From contig CAMJTZ010000002.1 in NCBI GenBank assembly GCA_946408865.1, forward strand, positions 1-38,243: a stretch of DNA of 38,243 nt, read 5' to 3'. The DNA comes from an uncultured Clostridia bacterium. Lineage in GTDB: Bacteria; Bacillota_A; Clostridia; Christensenellales; Aristaeellaceae. Positions 30,356 through 37,018 of the stretch are shown here, in pieces. Both the position numbers and the translations under genes were made by a program. Position 1 is the first letter of the stretch, and each line of letters starts with the position of its first letter. The notes under the pieces are model-generated. The model did no database searches, was not told the DNA's origin, and saw only the letters and a program-made list of their open reading frames with translations.

Positions 30356-31465
30356 ATGATTGAAATTCGAAACCTGAACAAGACGTATCACCTGAAAACC
30401 GGCGACGTGAAGGCCGTGCAGGATGTTTCCATCCGGATCGGCGACGGCGTCATCTACGGAGTGATCGGGTATTCCGGGGCGGGAAAATCAACCCTGGTGC
30501 GCTGCCTGAATCTGCTGGAAATGCCGGATTCAGGCTCCGTTACCCTGGAGGGTACGGGGGAAATCACCCTGAAGGACGGGAAACCGTACCTGGAGGGGAA
30601 GGTGATGACGCCCCGGCAGCAGAACCGCATGCGTCGGGGGATCGGCATGATTTTCCAGCACTTCAACCTGCTGGACCGGCGTACGGTGTTTGAAAACGTC
30701 GCCTATCCGCTCCGCCATACCGGAAGAGACGGAAAACAGATCACCCAGCGGGTCCGGGAGCTGCTGGCACTGGTGGGCCTGGAGGAAAAGACCGACGTAT
30801 ATCCGTCCCAGCTGTCCGGCGGGCAGAAACAGCGGGTCGCCATCGCCCGGGCGCTGGCCGCGGAGCCCCGGGTGCTGCTGTCGGACGAAGCAACCAGCGC
30901 GCTCGACCCGGAGGCGACGGAGTCGATCCTGACGCTGCTGCAGGATCTGAACCGGAAGCTCGGGATCACCATCGTGCTGATTACCCACGAGATGTCGGTC
31001 ATCCGGAGCATCGCCGACCGCGTGGCCGTCATGGAGGACGGGCGCGTCGTGGAGGAAGGCCCGGTATATGAGATCTTCGCGGAACCGAAGGCGGAGATCA
31101 CCCGGAAATTTGTTTCTTTCTCGCTGCTGGGGAAGCTGGACCGCCTGATCGCGGAGGATTCCGACCTGGTGAAGGTCCATCCGGGAGAGCTGCTGGTGCG
31201 GCTGATGTTCCGGAAGGACTGCGTGGGTGATCACCTGCTGACCACCGCGGCACGCCGGTACGGATTTGACCTGAACATTGTTCTTGCCAATTCCGAATAC
31301 CTGCGCGGGAACCCGATCGGCGGCATGGCGGGAATTCTCAGCGGCAAACGGGAGGACATTGAGAAGGGGATTCAGTTCCTGAGGGAGAATCATGTGAGTA
31401 CGGAGGTAATCAGGGATGGAGACGCTGATGGAACAGCTCGCGCCGAATCTGTACCTGTATCGTGA
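30356..31465 (+). CDS. metN: methionine-type ABC transporter ATP-binding protein MetN (copy 2)
   Basis: A 369-aa ATPase of the same family as copy 1: GYSGAGKST Walker A, LSGGQKQR signature, VLLSDEATSALD Walker B and LLITHEM switch. It has an insert after Walker A (EGTGEITLKDGKPYLEGKVM) that copy 1 lacks, and a NIL-type C-terminal region (about 270-350). The ribosome site is a modest AAAGGCGGG. Its 3' end overlaps the next permease gene by 50 nt, more than is usual. It makes a second complete transporter with the following permease, probably fed by one of the two binding proteins upstream. Confidence 0.93.
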   Translation: MIEIRNLNKTYHLKTGDVKAVQDVSIRIGDGVIYGVIGYSGAGKSTLVRCLNLLEMPDSGSVTLEGTGEITLKDGKPYLEGKVMTPRQQNRMRRGIGMIFQHFNLLDRRTVFENVAYPLRHTGRDGKQITQRVRELLALVGLEEKTDVYPSQLSGGQKQRVAIARALAAEPRVLLSDEATSALDPEATESILTLLQDLNRKLGITIVLITHEMSVIRSIADRVAVMEDGRVVEEGPVYEIFAEPKAEITRKFVSFSLLGKLDRLIAEDSDLVKVHPGELLVRLMFRKDCVGDHLLTTAARRYGFDLNIVLANSEYLRGNPIGGMAGILSGKREDIEKGIQFLRENHVSTEVIRDGDADGTARAESVPVS

Positions 31466-32144
31466 CAAGTTCTTCAAAAGCTTCGCGGCTACAGTGGAAA
31501 TGTTCTGGAAGGCCGGGCTGATTGCCGGGGTGATCGGACTGACGCTCGGCGTCCTGCTGGTGATCACCCGGAAGGACGGAATCAGCCCGAAACCGGTTGT
31601 ATATCAGGCAACCAACCTGCTGATCAACGTGTTCCGGTCCATTCCGTTTATCATCCTGCTGATTTTCCTCATTCCCCTGACCCGGGCTGTTGCGGGAACG
31701 GCCATCAATGTGAAAGGAGCCATCCTGCCGCTGGTGTTCGGAACGGTTCCTTTCTACAGCCGGCAGGTGGAGGTCGCACTGTCCGGCGTTGATCCGGGAA
31801 AGATCGAAGCTGCCCGGAGCATGGGCAGCGGAACCGCCGGGCTGATCTTCCGGGTTTACCTGCGGGAGGCGGTTCCGGATCTGATCCGGGTCACGACGGT
31901 GACGGCGATCAGCCTGATCGGACTGACGACCATGGCCGGCGCTGTAGGCGCGGGAGGCATCGGGTCCTTTGCCATCAATTACGGTCAGAACCAGAATCAT
32001 CCGGACATCGTCAACGTCTGCGTGATCGTTCTGCTGATCGTAACCTTCATCCTGCAGAGCCTTGGAAACGGCCTTTCCAGAAGAACGACCAACCGCGGGC
32101 TTCTGACCCGCCATCACGCCGGAAGAAAGGAAGAAAGCATATGA
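31416..32144 (+). CDS. metI: methionine-type ABC transporter permease MetI (copy 2)
   Basis: A 242-aa five-helix permease with LLINVFRSIPFIILLIFLIP and the coupling motif KIEAARSMGSGTAGLIFRVYLREA, then the MetI-typical LTTMAGAVGAGGIGSFAINYG. ATG 31416 has ACGGAGGTAA upstream, inside the end of metN copy 2. It overlaps the M20 gene by 4 nt (ATGA), so transporter and hydrolase are translationally coupled. Confidence 0.93.
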   Translation: METLMEQLAPNLYLYRDKFFKSFAATVEMFWKAGLIAGVIGLTLGVLLVITRKDGISPKPVVYQATNLLINVFRSIPFIILLIFLIPLTRAVAGTAINVKGAILPLVFGTVPFYSRQVEVALSGVDPGKIEAARSMGSGTAGLIFRVYLREAVPDLIRVTTVTAISLIGLTTMAGAVGAGGIGSFAINYGQNQNHPDIVNVCVIVLLIVTFILQSLGNGLSRRTTNRGLLTRHHAGRKEESI

Positions 32145-33352
32145 CAACCCGGGACCGGATTCTCGATTACGCGGAGAAGCAGTATCCGGTTTACCGGCAG
32201 ATCGCGCTGGAGATCCACGCGAAGCCGGAAACCAGCAATCACGAGGAATTTGCCTGCGCGAGGCTGTCGGAGCAGCTGCGGGCGGAAGGCTTTGAGGTCA
32301 CCGTCGGCGTGGCCGGGCATCCCACCGGGTTTACCGCCGTGTACCGCTCCGCGAAAAAGGGGCCGGTGCTCGCCTTCCTGGCGGAATATGACGCGCTGCC
32401 TGGCCTGGGCCACGGCTGCGGGCACAATCTGTTCGGCGCCACGTCCGCGCTGGCCGGGGCCGCCCTGAAACAGGTGTTGGACGAAACCGGCGGGGAGATC
32501 CGCGTTTACGGAACCCCCGGGGAGGAAGGCGGCGAGAACGGCAGCGCGAAAGGCAGCTTTGTGCGCGAAGGATTCTTCCGCGATGTGGACGCGGCGCTGT
32601 GCGTCCATCCGGGATCGGATCACCACGAGCTGACGCATACGGAGATCGCCTGCGCGCCGATCCGCATCGCCTTCAAAGGGAAAGCGTCCCACGCGTCTTC
32701 CGCCCCGCAGGACGGGATCAACGCGCTGGACGCGCTGGTGCTGGTTTTCAGCGCCATCGGGCTGATGCGCCAGCAGCTTCCGAAGGATGTACGGATCCAC
32801 GGGATTGTCACCCGGGGCGGGGACGCGCCGAACATCATTCCGGATTTCACCGAAGGCCGGTTCTACGTCCGGGCGGCGACGGTCGCGCGGATGAAGGACG
32901 TGCTGCGCAGGCTGGAGAAAATCGTGGAAGGAGCCGCGCTGCAGACGGGCTGCGAAGGCCTGCTGGAGCCGACGCAGCGCAACCTGATTGACAACGTTGT
33001 GCCAACGCCGTCCTTTGACGCGGTCTACCTGAAGAACCTCCTGTCCCTGGGGGAAACCTACGACGATAAGAAGAAAAACGCGCTGGGGTCCTCCGACGTG
33101 GGAAACGTTTCCCAGGTGATTCCGACGATTCAGCCGATGATCCGGATCAGCGAGGTTCCGGTTGCCGGCCATACCGTTGAAAAGCGGGAGGCCAGCCGCT
33201 CGGAGACCGGACTGCGCTCCATCGCCCTGGGGGCGAAGGCGCTGGCGCTGACGGCGCTGGACCTGATTCTGTCGCCGGAGACGCTGGAGAAAATCAAAGC
33301 GGACCACAGGACCGCGGTGGCGGAGCAGGAGCAGCGGGCGCTGCGGCCATAA
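32141..33352 (+). CDS. M20-family amidohydrolase/peptidase
   Basis: A 403-aa cytoplasmic zinc hydrolase of the M20 family, nearest by pattern to AbgB/aminoacylase-type enzymes that split N-acyl amino acids or small amides. Motifs: EYDALPGLGHGCGHNL (metal site and catalytic Asp), GTPGEEGGENG (catalytic Glu pair), CVHPGSDHH, and the dimer domain GKASHASSAPQDGINALDAL. Its place at the end of a sulfur amino acid transporter operon recalls Bacillus YxeP/YtnL-type deacylases of N-acetyl-cysteine conjugates. An imported N-acylated or conjugated Met/Cys is therefore a plausible substrate; this is inference. GAAAGGAAG precedes the start. Confidence 0.9.
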   Translation: MTTRDRILDYAEKQYPVYRQIALEIHAKPETSNHEEFACARLSEQLRAEGFEVTVGVAGHPTGFTAVYRSAKKGPVLAFLAEYDALPGLGHGCGHNLFGATSALAGAALKQVLDETGGEIRVYGTPGEEGGENGSAKGSFVREGFFRDVDAALCVHPGSDHHELTHTEIACAPIRIAFKGKASHASSAPQDGINALDALVLVFSAIGLMRQQLPKDVRIHGIVTRGGDAPNIIPDFTEGRFYVRAATVARMKDVLRRLEKIVEGAALQTGCEGLLEPTQRNLIDNVVPTPSFDAVYLKNLLSLGETYDDKKKNALGSSDVGNVSQVIPTIQPMIRISEVPVAGHTVEKREASRSETGLRSIALGAKALALTALDLILSPETLEKIKADHRTAVAEQEQRALRP

Positions 33353-33366
33353 AACAGAAGATGTAC

Positions 33367-33408
33367 CGGCGGGGAGAGGCGAAAGGAGAATCTACCCGCC
33401 GTTTTTTT
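33367..33408 (+). terminator. terminator of the met operon
   Basis: CGGCGGG (33367-33373) pairs with CCCGCCG (33395-33401), followed by seven T (33402-33408). The loop is long (21 nt). Confidence 0.8.
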
Positions 33409-33547
33409 CCGTGAAAGATGAAATAACCCGCGGTAATTTTCCAGGCCGGTTCTGTATTCCGGACCCGGCGGAGGGTACAATACAGTCACGGTCAGGGAAA
33501 TGACGAAAGCCCCCTGACCGCGGAATGAGAACAGGAGGAAAAAGAGA

Positions 33548-33916
33548 ATGGCAAAGAACTTTTTTGACGAACTGGCCGGATATCGCGTCAAGGTTGAAAA
33601 GGACGGCAAAGAGGTTGTGAACGTGCCCGGTATTCTCGCGCTTCCCGGCCTGCTGGTGGCTCCGAAGATGAGCGTGATCGGCATGATCGCGGCGCCGCTT
33701 CTCGGCTGCAGCGTCCATGTGGAAAACGCGGACGGCGCGAAGGTGGACGTCGGAAAGAAGGTGCAGGAAGCGGCGGATACGATCGTGGATTCAGCGAAAA
33801 AGACTGCCAGGACGATCGAAAAGGAAATCAATAAGGCCTGGGAATCTGTTTCGGCTGACGACCCTGAGGAATGCCCGGAGGGGGAGGAGAACGAGGACGA
33901 TTCAACGAAGGCGTGA
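33548..33916 (+). CDS. DUF4342 domain protein
   Basis: The 122-aa protein begins with a DUF4342-like module (about 8-60): a short helix, a strand pair (YRVKVEKDGKEVVNVPGI) and a hydrophobic Gly/Ala/Pro stretch (LALPGLLVAPKMSVIGMIAA) that may touch or enter the membrane. A helical middle (about 70-98, VQEAADTIVDSAKKTARTIE) and a strongly acidic tail follow. Role unknown; DUF4342 often sits with a UBA-like domain, absent here. AGGAGGAAAAAGAG precedes ATG 33548. A TACAAT at 33476 could be its -10, but the -35 is poor. Confidence 0.8.
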   Translation: MAKNFFDELAGYRVKVEKDGKEVVNVPGILALPGLLVAPKMSVIGMIAAPLLGCSVHVENADGAKVDVGKKVQEAADTIVDSAKKTARTIEKEINKAWESVSADDPEECPEGEENEDDSTKA

Positions 33917-33950
33917 ATAACGGAAAACGCCGCGCAGGTTTTTCACAATA

Positions 33951-33980
33951 CCCGGGGAGAGCGCTCCCCGGGGTTTTTTT
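33951..33980 (+). terminator. terminator after the DUF4342 gene
   Basis: A 9-bp stem (CCCGGGGAG, 33951-33959, with 33964-33972) is followed by G and seven T (33974-33980). Confidence 0.88.
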
Positions 33981-34028
33981 CACAGAGAGGCCCCGGAAAA
34001 CCCGGTTCCGCGGAGGATCTGAAGAAAT

Positions 34029-34056
34029 AAAAAAACGGGCGCAAGCCCGTTTTTTT
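34029..34056. terminator. symmetric terminator for the L,D-transpeptidase
   Basis: Seven A, ACGGGC-type arm, GCAA loop and the mirror arm with seven T form a perfect 12-bp stem (34029-34040 with 34045-34056). It works on either strand and lies 16 bp beyond the minus-strand stop at 34072. Confidence 0.88.
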
Positions 34057-34071
34057 GTACCGGAGAGGGAC

Positions 34072-34815
34072 TCAGAAGCTGCCGCCCAGATTCTCCAGCG
34101 TGTCGATGACCACGACGCAGTCCTCTTTGACCGTCTGCATCACCATCTTCATCAGGTTTTCGGGAAGGGCCACGCAGCCGCCGGTGTAGGGCTTGAGCGG
34201 GCCGAAGCAGTGCAGGAAAATCGCGGAGCCGCGGCCGGGCGTGCCTTCTTCGTTGAAGCTGATGTTCAGGCAGTACTGATACTGATATTCATAGTCCACG
34301 ATGTGTTCGCTGTCGTCCATGACAAGTTCCGGAACGTCCCGGATGTCGACCATCTGGTTGTACTGCCGGTCGGGATCGCCGGACCAGTAGGTGTTTTCGT
34401 CCACCTGCACGTAGGGAATCGCGCAGCCGGGGTCCTTGGCAATGCCGAAGGCTTTGTTGAAGTGATAGATGCCGATCGGCGTCTGGGAACAGCCCTCTTT
34501 GTGGTCCGCGTCCAGGCAGAGGCCTTTCAGGCCCACGAAGCCCGGGGTGGAGAGGATCTGTTTCCAGTTCCCCGCCTCGTCCCGCTGGTGCATCGAGATC
34601 GTCGCGGTCGTCTTGTCCATGCCGAGGCCGGCGACCACGAACAGCTGGGTCACCTTCTCGTCCTGCGCCGAGGGGAGGCTCTTCACCCACGCGGGGGAAT
34701 CCGCCGTATGCTGGATGCTGGCGTGCAGCCCGTCCGGGCTCTCCTCCGCCAGCGCGGTGCCGGTCAGCAGCAGTGCCAGGAGCAGCGCGAAAAGGGTCAG
34801 GAAGGTTTTCTTCAT
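34072..34815 (-). CDS. secreted L,D-transpeptidase (YkuD family)
   Basis: The 247-aa precursor has a signal peptide (about 1-23, GTALA-E). It carries the YkuD fold signature: TPIGIYHF, and the active site IFLHCFGPLKPYTGGCVALP with His202 and nucleophile Cys214. Such enzymes form 3-3 cross-links in peptidoglycan or attach proteins to it, outside the membrane. The active-site His is followed by an extra Cys (203), and the spacing to SGGC-type TGGC is normal. ACGGAGGAAAC precedes ATG 34815. It is monocistronic with its own promoter and terminator. Confidence 0.9.
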   Translation of the reverse strand: MKKTFLTLFALLLALLLTGTALAEESPDGLHASIQHTADSPAWVKSLPSAQDEKVTQLFVVAGLGMDKTTATISMHQRDEAGNWKQILSTPGFVGLKGLCLDADHKEGCSQTPIGIYHFNKAFGIAKDPGCAIPYVQVDENTYWSGDPDRQYNQMVDIRDVPELVMDDSEHIVDYEYQYQYCLNISFNEEGTPGRGSAIFLHCFGPLKPYTGGCVALPENLMKMVMQTVKEDCVVVIDTLENLGGSF

Positions 34816-34967
34816 GGTTTTGTTTCCTCCGTTTCAATTATTTTTTCTGTTTTTCTGTCCGGATATAAGGAAATTCCTTCAGCGGGTTTTCACGTCCGAC
34901 GGCGCGAAATTCCGTTTCTGTAAATGAATATTCTGACTGTGGAACGGGGAGGGAATTTCCATGAATG

Positions 34968-34996
34968 ATTCTACCACGAAAGGGGCGGATTGGCAA
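34968..34996 (-). promoter_or_regulatory. promoter for the L,D-transpeptidase
   Basis: On the minus strand TTGCCA (34996-34991), 17-bp spacer, TAGAAT (34973-34968). The leader is about 145 nt and contains the palindrome AAGGAAATTCCTT (about 34867-34879). Confidence 0.7.
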
Positions 34997-35009
34997 CGAG
35001 ACGAAAAAA

Positions 35010-35039
35010 CTGCCATCACGGGTGCATGATGCGTATAAA
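35010..35039 (+). promoter_or_regulatory. possible promoter for the SH3 double-glycine peptide
   Basis: CTGCCA (35010-35015), 18-bp spacer and TATAAA (35034-35039), 46 bp before ATG 35086 and back to back with the L,D-transpeptidase promoter. Confidence 0.45.
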
Positions 35040-35085
35040 CCAGTGAACACTGTGGCAAAGTATGTAAATTTAAGGGGTGAAAAAA

Positions 35086-35382
35086 ATGGATAACATGAAT
35101 GAACTGAATCTTGATCAGATGGAACAGGTAAACGGCGGAACAGCCCGGAAGATCAATACCGGCACCGCTGACAAAGCGGCGATCCGCAGGGATCCCTGGA
35201 TTGACAAGAAAAACTGGATGTGTTCGCTGAAGAACGGAACCATGGTGGATACCCTGGACGACGACAAACTTTACTACGACGCCGCTTCCAAACGGAATTT
35301 CGTGCGGATCAAATTCACGGACAAATACGGCAACGAACAGACAGGATATGTTGCCGCTTCGATTGTGGGTCTTCCGCGGTAA
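35086..35382 (+). CDS. double-glycine leader peptide carrying an SH3b-like domain
   Basis: ATG 35086 is chosen: AAGGGGTG lies 8 nt upstream and the GTG at 35077 is inside it. The 98-aa product starts MDNMNELNLDQMEQVNGG, a double-glycine leader (Gly17-Gly18) nearly the same as that at 25971-26168. The 80-residue remainder is not bacteriocin-like. It reads as an SH3b domain (ADKAAIRRDPWIDKKNWMCS, LKNGTMVDTL, FVRIKFTDKYGNEQTGYVAA). So an SH3 domain may leave the cell through a bacteriocin-type C39 exporter instead of Sec. No exporter is in the window. The single Cys sits mid-domain. Confidence 0.8.
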   Translation: MDNMNELNLDQMEQVNGGTARKINTGTADKAAIRRDPWIDKKNWMCSLKNGTMVDTLDDDKLYYDAASKRNFVRIKFTDKYGNEQTGYVAASIVGLPR

Positions 35383-35434
35383 CATTACCGGTCCAACAGA
35401 AAAGGCTGTTCCTGCTCCCGTTGATCCTGTTCTG

Positions 35435-36934
35435 TCACAGGATCATTGCAACGATAAACGCTATCGCGGCAGACAGGAAATTGCTTGCCAGATTCACCAT
35501 GTCATTGTCCATCCAGTGAACGCCGCTGAATAATGTATTGTCCTTTCCGGACGGTGATTTTTTCTTCTCGGTGTATTTCCCCGAATCCGCGTCGATATAA
35601 AGCGCCTGGAAATACGCGCCGAGAAACGAATCAAATATGCAGCCCGCAAAACCGGACAATGTGATAACGGCAATTCCCAGCGGCAGCTTCTTCATCAGCG
35701 CATCCGCCGGTCCTGCTGTTCCTGAAAAAAGCACATACCAGAATACCGCGATGAAAGCCGCTCCTGCCAGTCCTCCGCCGTATCCCAGCAGCGTCACGCC
35801 GCCGCTCACGCCCCGCGGAACGATTTTTCCTGTTTTCAGGGAGACCGGCGGTTTCTTCGATAATCTTCCGATCTCACCGGCCCAGGTATCGCTCGTGGCT
35901 TCTGTCATTGCCGCGCCGAACATCACGATGGCCGCAAACATCATCCGCATCGGAAGCAGCGCTTTTGCATCTGCGGCAGTCAAAGCATTCGTCCTTAAAT
36001 ACGAATCCGAAACCGCGAAAACCACCGCCGCCAGGACCGCCATCAGTCCGTTTGCAAGCACCTGCATGAGATCTCTTCTGCTGTTCTTCTTCTCGGTAAA
36101 ATTGCCTTCTTCTTTCTGAATATGATCCCTGATTTTCCCGATCACATTCGCGCTGGCAAAGAAAAGAAGAAGCAGCACGAGTCCGGCAAGGCCGAAGATC
36201 CACGTACATAAAACCGCGAGCACGAACGCACCCACGACGCCGTTTGCGGTCAGAAGTTTCCATTTGTACGCAAGACACGCCATCAGCGCAAACCCCGGAA
36301 GCATCGCGCTCTTCGGCCAGAACGCGACGGTCGCGTAAAGCACCAGCGGAACCGTTATATTGTCAAAACCGAAGGGTGTCGTGAATTCAAAGACTGCGCC
36401 GGTCAGCCCGCATACAACCGACAGAAGGATATTGTGCGTGAAAAGGAAAGCAATGACGGTTACAGCAATAAAGAAAGCCGCTGCGCCTTCCAGTGATTTA
36501 CTCGTATTCAGCCTGTGCTTTCCGAATTTCATCCCGACAAGCGCCGCCAGTCCGTCTCCCCATCCCATTCCGAGAAGCCCGACGCCGAGTTCTGTCATTC
36601 CGCCGATTCCGGATTTTCCCAATAAGATCATGATAAGAATGGAAACCGGATACCATACCAGGCCCCAGTTTCTCTTTCTGCTGCTTTGACCCAATGCTTT
36701 ATCAAACACGCCTGTGATGTTCAGGATTGCGACCAGAACCGCAACAACGGGCAATCCGATGAGCGCCGGGACCGGCGAGGTAAAAAACGCCGCATAGATG
36801 AAATACCAGTGCGCCGCCCCGATATGTACAATTTTTCTTGCAACCTCCGGATTCTTCTTTGACACCGGGTACGCAGCAGCAAAACAGATGAAAACCAGCA
36901 AAAGCGAAAACAATAATCCAATGAGGTTTTGCAT
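35435..36934 (-). CDS. membrane fusion: polyprenol kinase-like (SEC59/VTE5) plus DUF92 (VTE6/TMEM19) domains
   Basis: A 499-aa protein with some 12-14 membrane helices in two parts. Residues about 1-215 resemble the dolichol/phytol kinase family (ARKIVHIGAAHW, GWGDGLAALVGMKFGKHRLN, SKSLEGAAAFF). Residues about 220-499 are DUF92 (TEATSDTWAGEIGRLSKKPP near 348, then KIVPRGVSGGVTLLG). In plants VTE5 makes phytyl phosphate and VTE6, a DUF92 protein, makes the diphosphate. The fusion may thus phosphorylate an isoprenoid alcohol twice to salvage it; substrate unknown. It is downstream of a glycosyltransferase gene, which fits a lipid-linked glycan role. Base composition is lower in GC than the rest of the window. 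Confidence 0.85.
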   Translation of the reverse strand: MQNLIGLLFSLLLVFICFAAAYPVSKKNPEVARKIVHIGAAHWYFIYAAFFTSPVPALIGLPVVAVLVAILNITGVFDKALGQSSRKRNWGLVWYPVSILIMILLGKSGIGGMTELGVGLLGMGWGDGLAALVGMKFGKHRLNTSKSLEGAAAFFIAVTVIAFLFTHNILLSVVCGLTGAVFEFTTPFGFDNITVPLVLYATVAFWPKSAMLPGFALMACLAYKWKLLTANGVVGAFVLAVLCTWIFGLAGLVLLLLFFASANVIGKIRDHIQKEEGNFTEKKNSRRDLMQVLANGLMAVLAAVVFAVSDSYLRTNALTAADAKALLPMRMMFAAIVMFGAAMTEATSDTWAGEIGRLSKKPPVSLKTGKIVPRGVSGGVTLLGYGGGLAGAAFIAVFWYVLFSGTAGPADALMKKLPLGIAVITLSGFAGCIFDSFLGAYFQALYIDADSGKYTEKKKSPSGKDNTLFSGVHWMDNDMVNLASNFLSAAIAFIVAMIL

Positions 36935-37018
36935 CCTTTACTCCCCGCCGTTTTTATTCTTTCATGCGTATCGCGGCTGTCCGGAAGCCTCCGGTTTCCG
37001 GTACAGCTGCCTGTTTCA

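Noticed and set aside
35077..35085. GTG start for the SH3 double-glycine peptide
   Set aside because: The GTG is part of the ribosome binding site of ATG 35086, and the leader begins normally at the ATG.
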